From assembly GCF_009296175.1 (NCBI RefSeq), contig NZ_VOSK01000009.1:1-64000 (forward strand): 64,000 bases of DNA, written 5' to 3'. The translations under genes were made by a program, and so were the position numbers. The notes beneath the pieces were generated by a model. That model had not been told where the DNA came from, searched no databases, and saw only the letters and a program-made list of their open reading frames with translations. Each line of letters starts with the position of its first letter. Position 1 is the first letter of the stretch. Below are positions 52,234-61,975 of this stretch, in pieces. This stretch comes from Microvirga tunisiensis. GTDB taxonomy: Bacteria; Pseudomonadota; Alphaproteobacteria; Rhizobiales; Beijerinckiaceae.

Positions 52234-52424
52234 GCGGAACGACTCCTTGGCTTCGTCCAACGATAGGAGAGGATCTCGATCAAGCCCCGCCTGTCAGCTG
52301 GGCTACTTTTAGTCCCAAACCTTGACCTTGGCTAGGCTGGGGGGCTTTTTGCTTGTTTGTACCGCCCTTCTTAACGAAATCCGTGGCAAGAGAGTGGCAA
52401 GAGCGGTGCGGTTTGAAAATCGAT

Positions 52425-53327
52425 ATGACAACATCCCTTCTCTGGATTCCGGTAACACTGGCCGCCGCGGCCGCGCAGACCGGCCGCAACGCGACGCAGC
52501 GGCGTCTGACCGAGACCATCGGGACCGTCGGGGCGACCCAGGTCCGGTTCCTCTACGGATTTCCCTTCGCGCTTCTCGCCCTGGCTGTGATGAACCTTGT
52601 GACCGGTGAGGTTGTTCCCGGGCCCAACGCAACCTTCCTGACTTATGCCCTCACCGGTGCCGTCACCCAGATCCTTGCCACGGCCCTCATGCTTGCGGCC
52701 ATGCGCGAGCGTGCCTTCTCGGTGGTCACGGCCTATACCAAGACCGAGCCGGTCCAGGTGGCCCTGTTCGGTCTGGTGCTGCTCGGGGATCATCTGACGC
52801 CGGCCATGGGACTGGCCATTGCCGTTGCGACGTCAGGAGTCCTGCTCATGTCCGTGAAGCCGGGCACGAGCCTCACGTCATCGGGCGTGAAGCCGATTTT
52901 CTTCGGCCTCGCGTCGGGAGCCTTCTTCGCTCTGGCGGCGATCGGCTTTCGCGGCGCCATCCTGTCGCTCGATGAGGGCTCCCCCCTGATCCGGGCTTCC
53001 ACGACCCTGGTCTGGGGCTTGGGCCTGCAGACGACCATTCTCCTGATCTGGCTCGGACTGTTCGACCGCAAGGCGCTGATGGCGAGCTTCAAAGCTTGGC
53101 GTCCGTCGCTGGGAGCGGGCTTTCTCGGCGCGCTCGCCTCCCAGTTCTGGTTCATTGGCTTCGCGCTCACGACGGCCGCAAATGTGCGCACGCTTGCTCT
53201 CGTGGAGGTGCTGATGGCGCAGGCCGTGTCTCACCGATTCCTGGCGCAGGCGACGACCCGACGGGAATTGGCCGGCATGCTGCTGATCCTTGCCGGCGTC
53301 GGCCTGCTGCTGCTGGCGCAGCGGTAG
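52425..53327 (+). CDS. DMT superfamily (EamA-like) transporter
   Basis: This is a 300-residue protein with about ten membrane helices. It starts at ATG 52425 (MTTSLLWIPVTLAAAAAQTGRN). Conserved points are VRFLYGFPFALLAL near helix 2 and AFSVVTAYTKTEPVQVALFG before helix 4. It is a distinct subfamily from the EamA protein at 49780-50688. Substrate unknown. It stands alone, divergent from the carboxypeptidase gene. Confidence 0.85.
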   Translation: MTTSLLWIPVTLAAAAAQTGRNATQRRLTETIGTVGATQVRFLYGFPFALLALAVMNLVTGEVVPGPNATFLTYALTGAVTQILATALMLAAMRERAFSVVTAYTKTEPVQVALFGLVLLGDHLTPAMGLAIAVATSGVLLMSVKPGTSLTSSGVKPIFFGLASGAFFALAAIGFRGAILSLDEGSPLIRASTTLVWGLGLQTTILLIWLGLFDRKALMASFKAWRPSLGAGFLGALASQFWFIGFALTTAANVRTLALVEVLMAQAVSHRFLAQATTRRELAGMLLILAGVGLLLLAQR

Positions 53328-53399
53328 CTTGTCGGTGCGGCAGTCGCATGATAACGAACAAAGTTACAGTTTATCTGAACGTGTTCGGGTCCACCTTTC

Positions 53400-54554
53400 A
53401 TGACCGATGCCGCTGCCCCTGAGACTGCTCAACCCGCCTATCGCGTCCTCCAGGTCGGCGATCCGGTTCCGTGGTTCAAGCAGAACTCGACCAGCAATCC
53501 GCAATACAGCTTCGACACCGCGGCCGGCCGCTACGTGGTCCTGTGCTTCTACGGAACGGGCTCCGACGAGATCGGGCGCGCGACCCTGGCCTCATTCCAG
53601 GAGGAGCATCGCGACCTGTTCGACGACGACAGGATCGCCCTGTTCGGCGTAAGCGTCGATCCGGCGGACGAGTCGGACATGCGGGCGAAGCAGATCATCC
53701 CCGGCATCCGCCATTTCTGGGATTTCGACGGCGCGGTCGGACGCCTCTACGGAGCTCTTCCGCGCAATGCATTGCCGGCCCAGTCGCAGATCCCGATCCG
53801 CCGCTTCTGGATGGTGCTCAACCCCACCTTGCGCGTGCGCGCCATCTTCCCGTTCGAACAGGATGGCAGCGATCGTGGGAAGGTGATCGCTTACCTGCGC
53901 GCCCTGCCACCGGTGAGCCAGTTCGCCGGTTTCGAGATACCCGCCCCCGTGCTGGTCATCCCGGACGTGTTCGAGCCTGAATTCTGCCGCCATCTGATCG
54001 GCCTCTATGAACAGCATGGCGGCGAGGAATCGGGCTTCATGCGCGAGATCGACGGCAAGACCGTCGCCACCCACGATCCGAACCACAAGCGGCGCAAGGA
54101 TTACACGATCACGGATCCGAACCTGGTCCGGCAGGTGCAGCACCGCATCGTCCGCCGCATCAATCCGGAGATCGAGCGTGTGCATTTCTTCAAGCCCTCG
54201 CGCATGGAGCGCTACATCGTCTCCTGCTACGCGGCCGAAGACGGTGGGCATTTCCGTGCGCACCGGGACAACACGACGAGCGGCACGGCTCATCGCCGCT
54301 TTGCGGTCTCGATCAACCTCAACGGCGATTTCGAGGGCGGCGAGGTCAGCTTCCCGGAATACGGACCGCGCAGCTACAAGGCTCCCGCTGGCGGCGCCGT
54401 GGTGTTCTCATGCCCGCTTCTTCATGCGGTGTCCCGCGTCACGCAAGGGCGCCGTTTCGCCTTCCTGCCTTTCCTCTATGACGAGGAGGCCGCCAGGATC
54501 CGCGAGGCGAACAATGCCCATCTCGGCGAGGGCGTGGGCGCCTACAAGGCATGA
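53400..54554 (+). CDS. redoxin-like / 2-oxoglutarate-Fe(II) dioxygenase fusion
   Basis: The 384-residue protein has two parts. Residues about 15-175 form a thioredoxin-fold AhpC/TSA-like domain (GDPVPWFKQNS, VVLCFYGTGSDEIG, FWMVLNPTLRVR). It lacks the peroxidatic cysteine expected after FY; the only nearby cysteine (C49) lies inside the strand. Residues about 185-365 form a prolyl-4-hydroxylase-like dioxygenase with iron ligands H288 and D290 (HFRAHRDN) and H342 (LLHAVSRV). The arginine at about 351-352 would bind 2-oxoglutarate. Substrate unknown. Its 3' end abuts a Nudix remnant on the other strand. Confidence 0.85.
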   Translation: MTDAAAPETAQPAYRVLQVGDPVPWFKQNSTSNPQYSFDTAAGRYVVLCFYGTGSDEIGRATLASFQEEHRDLFDDDRIALFGVSVDPADESDMRAKQIIPGIRHFWDFDGAVGRLYGALPRNALPAQSQIPIRRFWMVLNPTLRVRAIFPFEQDGSDRGKVIAYLRALPPVSQFAGFEIPAPVLVIPDVFEPEFCRHLIGLYEQHGGEESGFMREIDGKTVATHDPNHKRRKDYTITDPNLVRQVQHRIVRRINPEIERVHFFKPSRMERYIVSCYAAEDGGHFRAHRDNTTSGTAHRRFAVSINLNGDFEGGEVSFPEYGPRSYKAPAGGAVVFSCPLLHAVSRVTQGRRFAFLPFLYDEEAARIREANNAHLGEGVGAYKA

Positions 54555-54711
54555 ACGCGAGCGAATTCGGGTCGCTCTCGCCCGGTTCGCGCTTGCCGCC
54601 GGGCTGCATGAAGCTTTCCATGCCGCGCTTGCGCACGAGCAGAACATGGCCACGCTCGTTGCGGACGAGGGCCGTGACGATCTCGATCACCGCTCGCCGG
54701 CCTTGATCCAT
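54555..54711 (-). pseudogene. Nudix hydrolase remnant (N-terminal about 50 residues)
   Basis: From ATG 54711 the frame reads IEIVTALVRNERGHVLLVRK, followed by SFMQPGGKREPGES. This is the first strand pair and the beginning of a Nudix box (GGKxExGES). The rest of the box (REExxEE) and the remaining 80 or so residues are missing, and the frame runs into the antisense of the dioxygenase gene. The ATG overlaps the 3' end of the LOG gene by 25 nt, suggesting a former operon. A deletion appears to have joined the two genes. Confidence 0.7.
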
Positions 54712-55265
54712 TTGTCGACCTTCGGCGGCTCATAGGCACGAACAGCCTCGATCAGGCCGGCAGGCTCGTTCTCGACGATCAGCATCGCCCGATGAATCGG
54801 CTTCACGAAACCGCGCGCGACCACGTCGTCCAGGAAATCCGTCAGCTTGTCGTAGAAGCCGCCGGCGTTCAGGAGCGCGCAGGGCTTGCGATGGTAGCCG
54901 AGCTGCGCCCAGGTCCAGACCTCGAACAATTCCTCGAAGGTGCCGAGGCCGCCGGGCAGGGCGATGAAGCCGTCCGCGAGTTCCGCCATCAGCGCCTTGC
55001 GCTCGTGCATGGAGCCCACCACCCGCAGGTCGCTCAATCCGCCATGGGCGATCTCCTTGTCGACCAGCGCCTGCGGCATCACGCCGATCACATGGCCGCC
55101 CTTGGCGAGAGCCGCATCGGCGACCGCTCCCATCAGGCCAACGGAGGCGCCGCCATAGACCAGCTCGATCCCCTGGGCCGCCATGGTCTCGCCGAGCGCC
55201 CGCGCCGTCTCGAGATAAATCGGATCCTGGCCGCTGCTGGAACCGCAGAAGACACACAGGCGCAT
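54687..55265 (-). CDS. LOG family protein (nucleotide 5'-monophosphate phosphoribohydrolase)
   Basis: This 192-residue Rossmann-type protein begins MRLCVFCGSSSGQDPIYLE and carries the family motif PGGLGTFEELFEVWTW, with the preceding ERKALMAELADGFIALPGG. Members release the base from nucleoside monophosphates, including cytokinin precursors in some bacteria and plants. The ATG at 55265 has AAGGAA upstream; a start at 55292 is less likely. Confidence 0.9.
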   Translation of the reverse strand: MRLCVFCGSSSGQDPIYLETARALGETMAAQGIELVYGGASVGLMGAVADAALAKGGHVIGVMPQALVDKEIAHGGLSDLRVVGSMHERKALMAELADGFIALPGGLGTFEELFEVWTWAQLGYHRKPCALLNAGGFYDKLTDFLDDVVARGFVKPIHRAMLIVENEPAGLIEAVRAYEPPKVDKWIKAGER

Positions 55266-55429
55266 GGGATTTTCCTTCGTGATTCGCGTCATGTATCGAT
55301 GAACGACAGGACGAGGCCAAGCTCAAGACCATGTTCAAGGGCGTGTCTGACATGCGCTCATGTGGCTTGCTGAATGCCCCAAAGAGGGCCACTTTGTCTT
55401 CCAACAACACAATCCTCGAGGAGACATCC

Positions 55430-56596
55430 ATGACTGCCTGCATCGTCGGCTGGGCGCACACCCCCTTCGGCAAGCTCGATACCGAGACCGTCGAGAGCCT
55501 GATCGTCCGCGTCGCCAACGAGGCGCTGGAGCATGCGGGCTTGGCCGTCGAGGATGTGGACGAGGTGGTGCTCGGCCACTTCAACGGCGGTTTCTCGGCT
55601 CAGGATTTCACCGCCTCCCTCGTCTTCCAGGCCAATGACAAGTTCCGGTTCAAGCCGGCGACCCGGGTCGAGAATGCCTGTGCGACGGGCTCGGCCGCCG
55701 TGCATCAGGCGATCAAGACTATCGAGGCCAGGCGCGCCAAGACCGTGCTGGTGGTCGGCGTGGAGCAGATGACGAAGACGCCGGGTCCCGAGATCGGCAA
55801 CATTCTCCTCAAGGCCTCCTACCTGCCCGAGGACGGCGATACGCCGGGCGGCTTTGCCGGCGTGTTCGGCAAGATCGCAGGGACTTACTTCCAGCGTCAC
55901 GGCGACCAGTCCGATGCGCTGGCGATGATTGCCGCCAAGAACCACAAGAACGGCGTCGACAATCCTTACGCTCAGATGCGCAAGGACTTAGGATTTGATT
56001 TCTGCCGCGCCGAGAGCGAGAAGAATCCTTTCGTCGCAGGCCCCTTGAAGCGCACCGACTGCTCGCTCGTGTCGGACGGTGCCGCAGCACTGGTCCTGGC
56101 CGATACCGAAACGGCGCTTGGGATGAAGCGCGCGGTCGCCTTCCGGGCCACAGCCCATGCGCAGGATTTCCTGCCCATGTCGAAGCGTGACATCATCCAG
56201 TTCGAGGGCTGCGCCGAGGCCTGGCGGCGGGCCCTGTCCCAGGCCTGCATTCAGCTGACGGATCTGTCCTTCGTCGAGACTCACGACTGCTTCACCGTCG
56301 CGGAACTCATCGAATACGAGGCGATGGGCCTGACCCCCCGGGGCCAGGGCGCCACCGCGATCAAGGAAGGCTGGACGAATCGCGACGGCAAGCTGCCGGT
56401 GAATCCCTCCGGCGGCCTCAAGTCCAAGGGTCACCCCATCGGGGCGACCGGCGTCTCCATGCATGCCCTGTCCGCCATGCAGCTCTGCGAGGAGGCCGGC
56501 GGCATCCAGGTGAGGAACCCGGTGCTGGGCGGCATCTTCAACATGGGCGGCGCCGCGGTGGCGAACTACGTGAGCGTGCTCGAGCGGATCAAATAG
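55430..56596 (+). CDS. thiolase family protein (acetyl-CoA acetyltransferase-like)
   Basis: This 388-residue thiolase has the acylated cysteine in ENACATGSAAVHQAI (about residue 84) and the catalytic histidine in GGLKSKGHPIGATGVS. The motif HDCFTVAELIEYEAMGL resembles SCP2/SCP-x thiolases. The C-terminus NPVLGGIFNMGGAAVANYVSVLE replaces the usual CxGGG, so a strict biosynthetic thiolase is unlikely and the substrate is open. The ATG at 55430 follows CGAGGAG. It is divergent from the LOG gene. Confidence 0.9.
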   Translation: MTACIVGWAHTPFGKLDTETVESLIVRVANEALEHAGLAVEDVDEVVLGHFNGGFSAQDFTASLVFQANDKFRFKPATRVENACATGSAAVHQAIKTIEARRAKTVLVVGVEQMTKTPGPEIGNILLKASYLPEDGDTPGGFAGVFGKIAGTYFQRHGDQSDALAMIAAKNHKNGVDNPYAQMRKDLGFDFCRAESEKNPFVAGPLKRTDCSLVSDGAAALVLADTETALGMKRAVAFRATAHAQDFLPMSKRDIIQFEGCAEAWRRALSQACIQLTDLSFVETHDCFTVAELIEYEAMGLTPRGQGATAIKEGWTNRDGKLPVNPSGGLKSKGHPIGATGVSMHALSAMQLCEEAGGIQVRNPVLGGIFNMGGAAVANYVSVLERIK

Positions 56597-56645
56597 GCGC
56601 CGCATTTCTTCCCTCCCCGGCGGGGAGGCGCGCCCGGCGCTATCC

Positions 56646-56912
56646 CTATTCCCCCGGCGCCTTGGCCTGAATGGCCAGGGCGTGGAGACCCCTGTCGAAG
56701 GCACCCTTCAGGGTGTCGTTGACGAGGCGGTGGCGCTCGACCCGGCTCTTGCCGGAAAAGGCTTCCGATACGATATAAACCTGGAAATGAGTTTCTCCGC
56801 CCTCCCGCCATCCGGTATGGCCGTGATGCTTTTCTGATTCGTCGGTGACGGTCAGTTCGGTCGGCTGCAGGCTCTCCTGCAAATTTTGTGTGATCCAGTG
56901 CTGAAGGGTCAT
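56646..56912 (-). CDS. BolA family protein
   Basis: This 88-residue protein starts MTLQHWITQNLQESLQPTEL. It has the BolA signature KHHGHTGWREGGETHFQVYIV and the later HRLVNDTLKGAFDRGLHALAI. BolA proteins pair with monothiol glutaredoxins in iron-sulfur or iron signalling. The ATG at 56912 gives the usual length. It is divergent from the J-domain gene with 89 bp between starts. Confidence 0.93.
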   Translation of the reverse strand: MTLQHWITQNLQESLQPTELTVTDESEKHHGHTGWREGGETHFQVYIVSEAFSGKSRVERHRLVNDTLKGAFDRGLHALAIQAKAPGE

Positions 56913-57001
56913 GCTGTTTTGTAAACCTTTTTGAACAGGTCTGCGGCGAAAAGCGTTCAGGCCTTGGCTCAAGGCCCCAAGCCACTCATAATCGCTGAAT
57001 C

Positions 57002-57631
57002 ATGGATCTCAACTCGCCACTTTTCGACAGCATCCGCATCAAGCCTTCCTCCGACGAACCGCAGGAGGCCAAGGGACCCGTCTGCGAGCACCCCTCCTGC
57101 AAGGCCGCGGGCGAATACCGCGCGCCCAAGGGGCGGGACCGGGAAGGCCAGTACTGGCGCTTCTGCCTGCAGCACGTGCGCGAGTACAATGCCTCCTACA
57201 ACTATTTCACCGGCATGTCCGACAGTGCCGTCGCGGCCTTCCAGAAGGATGCCATCATCGGCCATCGCCCGACCTGGGCCATGGGCGTGAACGCCGCCGG
57301 GAGCGGCGAGGGGCAGAGCGCTCAACAGGAGACGCGGGACTGGGCCTATGTCGATCCTCTGGGAATCCTCAGGGGCGAGGATTTCACCCAGGCGCGGACC
57401 AGCCGGGCCCGGCCCGAGCCGAAGCGCCCGCGCTATACGGGGGCCGTGCGCCGGGCCCTGGACATCCTCGGCCTCGACGAGACCGCCGACGGACCCGCCA
57501 TCAAGGCCCAGTACAAGGCCCTGGTGAAGCGATTCCATCCGGACGCCAATGGCGGCGACCGGTCCTTCGAGGAGCGCCTGCGCGACATCATCAAGGCGCA
57601 CGATGCCCTCAAAAGCGCCGGCCTGTGCTGA
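57002..57631 (+). CDS. J-domain (DnaJ-like) protein with N-terminal zinc-type motif
   Basis: The 209-residue protein has a Cys/His cluster at about 28-60 (CEHPSCKAAGEY ... WRFCLQHVREYN) that looks like a metal site. A variable linker follows, then a C-terminal J domain (about 148-205) with helix II, the HPD motif in LVKRFHPDANGGD and helix III. It should stimulate an Hsp70 partner. The gene lies 116 bp upstream of cobS, an arrangement I recall as conserved in Hyphomicrobiales, so it may assist the cobaltochelatase or simply be syntenic. Confidence 0.85.
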   Translation: MDLNSPLFDSIRIKPSSDEPQEAKGPVCEHPSCKAAGEYRAPKGRDREGQYWRFCLQHVREYNASYNYFTGMSDSAVAAFQKDAIIGHRPTWAMGVNAAGSGEGQSAQQETRDWAYVDPLGILRGEDFTQARTSRARPEPKRPRYTGAVRRALDILGLDETADGPAIKAQYKALVKRFHPDANGGDRSFEERLRDIIKAHDALKSAGLC

Positions 57632-57747
57632 AACGATATGCTTTTAGGCAAGGCAGCTAGGCGGATTAGGAAATTGCACCATTCCGTCGTGGGGGTTAAG
57701 AAGCCCATGACATTTTCGAGACACACTCCAAAGACCAAGAGGCCCCT

Positions 57748-58737
57748 ATGACGGCACATACCGAGACAGCGACCCTTACGCCGGACATGAAGGTGTCCGT
57801 GCGACAGGTCTTCGGCATCGACTCGGATCTTGAGGTCCCGGCCTTTTCGCAAGCCGAGCAGCATGTGCCCGATTTTGATCCCGACTATCTCTTCGACCGC
57901 GATACGACCCTTGCGATCCTTGCGGGCTTCGCGCGCAACCGCCGCGTCATGATCACCGGCTATCACGGCACCGGCAAGTCGACCCATATCGAGCAGGTCG
58001 CCGCTCGCCTCAACTGGCCCTGCGTGCGCGTGAACCTGGACAGCCACGTCTCCCGGATCGATCTCGTCGGCAAGGACGCCATTGTGCTGCAGGAGGGCAA
58101 GCAGGTCACCGCCTTCCAGGACGGCATCCTGCCCTGGGCCCTGCAGAACAATGTGGCTCTCGTGTTCGACGAATACGATGCCGGCCGCCCGGACGTGATG
58201 TTCGTGATCCAGCGCGTGCTGGAGCAGTCGGGCAAGCTCACCCTGCTCGACCAGAAGCGCGTGATCCGGCCTCACCCGGCCTTCCGCCTCTTCGCCACCG
58301 CCAATACGGTGGGCCTGGGCGATACCTCGGGCCTGTATCACGGCACGCAGCAGATCAATCAGGGCCAGATGGACCGCTGGTCCATCGTCACGACGCTCAA
58401 CTACCTCCCGCACGACAAGGAAGTGGACATCGTCCTGTCCAAGGCGAAGCACTACCAGGAGGATGCGTCAGGTCGGGACATCGTCAACAAGATGGTGCGC
58501 GTGGCCGATCTCACCCGCTCGGCCTTCATGAACGGCGATCTCTCGACCGTCATGAGCCCGCGCACGGTGATCACCTGGGCCGAGAACGCCGAGATCTTCG
58601 GCGACACGGGCTTCGCCTTCCGCGTCACCTTCCTGAACAAGTGCGACGAGCTCGAGCGCTCTCTCGTGGCAGAGTTCTACCAGCGCTCCTTCGGCAAGGA
58701 ACTGCCGGAGAGCGCCGTGAACATGGTGCTGTCGTAA
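57748..58737 (+). CDS. cobS: cobaltochelatase subunit CobS
   Basis: This 329-residue AAA+ (MoxR-like) ATPase, with CobT, drives insertion of cobalt by CobN in aerobic cobalamin synthesis. Walker A is [18 protein letters not shown], Walker B is [19 protein letters not shown], and sensor 1 lies in [20 protein letters not shown]. The N-terminus [18 protein letters not shown] is specific to CobS. Length is standard. cobT follows after 160 bp that hold a repeat. No cobN in the window. Confidence 0.96.
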   Translation: MTAHTETATLTPDMKVSVRQVFGIDSDLEVPAFSQAEQHVPDFDPDYLFDRDTTLAILAGFARNRRVMITGYHGTGKSTHIEQVAARLNWPCVRVNLDSHVSRIDLVGKDAIVLQEGKQVTAFQDGILPWALQNNVALVFDEYDAGRPDVMFVIQRVLEQSGKLTLLDQKRVIRPHPAFRLFATANTVGLGDTSGLYHGTQQINQGQMDRWSIVTTLNYLPHDKEVDIVLSKAKHYQEDASGRDIVNKMVRVADLTRSAFMNGDLSTVMSPRTVITWAENAEIFGDTGFAFRVTFLNKCDELERSLVAEFYQRSFGKELPESAVNMVLS

Positions 58738-58747
58738 AGCTAATCCT

Positions 58748-58871
58748 GTCATTCCGGGTCGGCACAGCCGAGCCCGGAATCCATAACCGCTAACGTTTCG
58801 GGATCAGGTGCAAACGCAGCAACCATCCTCATTCTGTCGTGGTTATGGATCCCCGCCTTCGCGGGGATGAC
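58748..58871. repeat. palindromic repeat, family D, between cobS and cobT
   Basis: GTCATTCCGGG...CCCGGAATCCATAACC at the left mirrors GGTTATGGATCCCCGC...GCGGGGATGAC at the right: each half is a hairpin and GGTTATGGATxCC is shared inverted. It occupies nearly all of the cobS-cobT gap. Confidence 0.8.
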
Positions 58872-58897
58872 ACGAAACGGGTGTCAGGAGAGGTGAG

Positions 58898-60796
58898 ATG
58901 TCCATCTCGAACCGCAAGCCGGGTGAGAAGAAGGAAGCGCCGGCGGAGCCGCTGAAGCGCTCCATCGCCGGCACCATGAAGGCGATTGCCCGCAAGCCCG
59001 ATCTCGAGGTCGCCTTCGCGTCCGACCGTCCGGTGCTCATGGGGCAGGACAAGGCGCGCCTGCCGGAGCCGCCCCGGCGGCTGACCGCGCAGGACGTGGC
59101 GATCCTGCGTGGCAATGCCGATGCCATGGCCCTGCGCCTCGCCTGCCACGACACGAATCTTCACCGCAAGCTCGCCCCCGACGGCCAAGCCGCCCGTGCC
59201 GTGTTCGATGCGGTCGAGCAGGCGCGCGTGGAATCCATCGGCTCGCGGCGCATGGCCGGCATCTCCTCCAACATTTCGGCCATGCTGGAGGATCGCTACC
59301 ATCGAGGCGGCAAATACGAAGAAATCACGGACCGCGCCGATGCTCCCTTGGAGGATGCGGTTGCCCTCATGGTGCGCGAGCGCCTGACCGGCGCGAAGCC
59401 GCCCGCATCGGCTGCCAAGATCGTCGATCTCTGGCGCGATTTCATCGAGGACCGCGCCGGGCGCGACCTCGATGGCCTGCTCAAGAACATCGAGAACCAG
59501 CGCAGCTTCGCCCGCAATATCCGCGACCTGCTCTCCTCCCTCGATATGGCCGACGAGGCGGCTCTCGATTCCGAGGACGAGGAGAACGAGGACGACAACG
59601 AATCCGACGAGCAGGAGCAGCAGGGCGAGGGCGAATCCGAGCAGGAGAGCCAAGGCGACCGGGCCGATGTGGAAATCAGCGAGGATTCGAGCGACGAGAT
59701 GGAGGATGGCGCTTCGGAAGAAGCCGATGGGCCTTCCGGCGAGCTGCCCGAGGAATCCGAGGAAGCGGATTCGGAGGATGCTGGCGAATCATGGCGTCCG
59801 CCCTCGCGCTCCAACGAGGCGCGCGGACCCGACTACAAGGCCTATACCAACAGGTTCGACGAGATCACCCATGCGGAAGACCTCTGCGATGCCGACGAGC
59901 TGACGCGCCTTCGCGCCTATCTCGACAAGCAGCTCGCCCATCTTCAGGGCGTGGTCGGGCGTCTGGCGAACCGCCTGCAGCGCCGACTGATGGCGCAGCA
60001 GAACCGGTCCTGGGAGTTCGACCTCGAAGAGGGCACGCTCGATCCCGTGCGCCTGCCGCGCATCATCATGGACCCGTTCCAGCCTCTCAGCTTCAAGCAG
60101 GAGCAGGACACGAACTTCCGCGACACGGTGGTGACGCTGCTTCTCGACAATTCCGGTTCCATGCGCGGGCGCCCGATCACGGTCGCCGCCACCTGCGCGG
60201 ACATTCTCGCCCGCACGCTGGAGCGCTGCGGCGTGAAGGTCGAGATCCTCGGCTTCACCACTCGCGCCTGGAAGGGCGGGCAGGCCCGCGAGACATGGCT
60301 GCAGAACGGCAAGCCCGCCAATCCCGGCCGCCTGAACGATCTTCGCCACATCATCTACAAGTCGGCGGACGCGCCCTGGCGGCGCGCGCGCAAGAACCTC
60401 GGCCTGATGATGCGCGAGGGCCTGCTGAAGGAAAACATCGACGGCGAGGCTCTCGACTGGGCCCACAAGCGCCTGCTCGGGCGGCCCGAGCAGCGGCGCA
60501 TCCTGATGGTGATCTCGGACGGCGCGCCGGTGGACGACTCGACGCTCTCGGTCAATCCCGGCAACTATCTCGAGCGGCATCTGCGCTTCATCATCGAGGA
60601 GATCGAAACCCGTTCCCCGGTGGAGCTTATCGCCATCGGCATCGGCCACGACGTGACGCGCTATTACCGCCGCGCAGTGACGATCGTCGACGCGGAGGAG
60701 CTCGGCGGCGTCATGACCGAGAAGCTCGCGGAGCTGTTCGAGGAGAATGCCGGGCCGCCGGCCCGTGGCGCTCCCCGGCGCAGGGCCGTCGCTTGA
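58898..60796 (+). CDS. cobT: cobaltochelatase subunit CobT
   Basis: This 632-residue partner of CobS has an N-terminal domain (1-215) and a strongly acidic Glu/Asp/Ser-rich stretch (about 222-305) typical of CobT. The C-terminal von Willebrand A domain has the metal-binding MIDAS motif [14 protein letters not shown] (about 417-430) and later [13 protein letters not shown]. The alternating frames in the acidic region are composition artefacts. The stop overlaps the next gene as TTGA. Confidence 0.96.
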   Translation: MSISNRKPGEKKEAPAEPLKRSIAGTMKAIARKPDLEVAFASDRPVLMGQDKARLPEPPRRLTAQDVAILRGNADAMALRLACHDTNLHRKLAPDGQAARAVFDAVEQARVESIGSRRMAGISSNISAMLEDRYHRGGKYEEITDRADAPLEDAVALMVRERLTGAKPPASAAKIVDLWRDFIEDRAGRDLDGLLKNIENQRSFARNIRDLLSSLDMADEAALDSEDEENEDDNESDEQEQQGEGESEQESQGDRADVEISEDSSDEMEDGASEEADGPSGELPEESEEADSEDAGESWRPPSRSNEARGPDYKAYTNRFDEITHAEDLCDADELTRLRAYLDKQLAHLQGVVGRLANRLQRRLMAQQNRSWEFDLEEGTLDPVRLPRIIMDPFQPLSFKQEQDTNFRDTVVTLLLDNSGSMRGRPITVAATCADILARTLERCGVKVEILGFTTRAWKGGQARETWLQNGKPANPGRLNDLRHIIYKSADAPWRRARKNLGLMMREGLLKENIDGEALDWAHKRLLGRPEQRRILMVISDGAPVDDSTLSVNPGNYLERHLRFIIEEIETRSPVELIAIGIGHDVTRYYRRAVTIVDAEELGGVMTEKLAELFEENAGPPARGAPRRRAVA

Positions 60797-61797
60797 GGCT
60801 CACCCGGCGCAACTTCCTGATCGGCGGCGGTGCCGCGGCCGCGACGATAGCCTGCACAGGCGTTGCTTTGGCACAGCGCCCGCAGGCTTTCAGGGGTGCG
60901 ACCTCCATCGACGTGGAGGCGCAGCCGATCAGCCATCTCTCCACCACCGATCCCGACCGCTCCCGGTTCGGCGCTCTGATATTCCGCTCCGGCGTCGATC
61001 TGCGCTCGCAGGTCTCGGCCTTCGGCGGCTTTTCCGGTCTCTGGCGCTCAGCCAATGGCCAGGACATCATTGCGCTCGCCGACAATGCACAATTGCTGAA
61101 AGCCCGGGTCGAGACATCGGACGGCCGGCTCTCGGGCCTGTCCAGTCCGGTTTTGTCTCCTCTGATCCTGAGCAACGGCGTCCCATTGAGGCGATCGCGC
61201 TATTACGACACGGAGAGCTTTGCGCTTGCAGGCAATGCCGCTTTCGTCGGCGTCGAGCGCAACCACGCCGTGATCCGCTTCGAGCGCACCGGTGCAGGGA
61301 CCATCATCCGCGGCGTTCCCATTCCTGTGCCGAAGGAGCTGAAAGACCTGCCCAGCAACGGCGGCCTGGAGGCGCTCGGCGTCGCGCCCCAGCGCTCGCC
61401 CCTGAATGGGGCGCTCGTCGGGCTCGCGGAAGGCGGCAGCGGCTTCATCCTGACGGGCCCGCGGCAGGGCGCCTTCCAGATGGTTCTCTCCGGGGGCTAC
61501 GACGTCACCGACCTCGCTTTCCTGCCCGATGGCGATGCCGTGATCCTGGAGCGCCGCTTCTCGCTCTTCGGGGGCTTCGGCTGCCGGCTTCGCCGCATCG
61601 ACGCGAGTGCGCTCAAGTTCGGCGCCCGCGTCGATGGCGAGACCCTCTACGAGAGCGAAGCCTCGCATCAGGTCGACAACATGGAGGGACTCGCCATCCA
61701 TCGGGAAGGCGGCGATGTCGTTCTTTCCCTGATCTCCGACGACAATTTCAGCTCTCTGCAGAAAACCTTGCTGCTCGAGTTCTCGCTGTCTGGCTGA
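60793..61797 (+). CDS. exported esterase-like phytase-family protein
   Basis: This 334-residue protein begins at TTG 60793, overlapping the cobT stop by 4 nt. The N-terminus [20 protein letters not shown] is a twin-arginine (Tat) signal, so it is exported folded. The mature part ([51 protein letters not shown]) matches the esterase-like phytase domain, a beta-propeller type. Substrate unknown. Coupling to cobT is an alphaproteobacterial synteny feature rather than proof of a cobalamin role. Confidence 0.83.
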   Translation: MRLTRRNFLIGGGAAAATIACTGVALAQRPQAFRGATSIDVEAQPISHLSTTDPDRSRFGALIFRSGVDLRSQVSAFGGFSGLWRSANGQDIIALADNAQLLKARVETSDGRLSGLSSPVLSPLILSNGVPLRRSRYYDTESFALAGNAAFVGVERNHAVIRFERTGAGTIIRGVPIPVPKELKDLPSNGGLEALGVAPQRSPLNGALVGLAEGGSGFILTGPRQGAFQMVLSGGYDVTDLAFLPDGDAVILERRFSLFGGFGCRLRRIDASALKFGARVDGETLYESEASHQVDNMEGLAIHREGGDVVLSLISDDNFSSLQKTLLLEFSLSG

Positions 61798-61975
61798 GCC
61801 GCCAGCGAGCGTTGCCTTCCGGATAGGCATCTGCCGTTTTTCTCATCATCCTTTGCCTGCCCCTATCCCTTCGTCTCGCTTGAAGCCCTAGGTTTTAGGC
61901 AACTAAGCTTCTTTCATGCGGGCCCGATGCCAATCTTTGCGCCGGGTGTCCGCCTCGAGAGGCTGAGGAGACCCG

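Noticed and set aside
57632-57747. Cobalamin riboswitch upstream of cobS
   Set aside because: No B12-box (GCCACTG) or matching helices in the 116 bp.
59791-60792. Long open frame leading into the esterase-like gene
   Set aside because: It is an alternative frame of cobT; the Tat signal and real protein start at TTG 60793.
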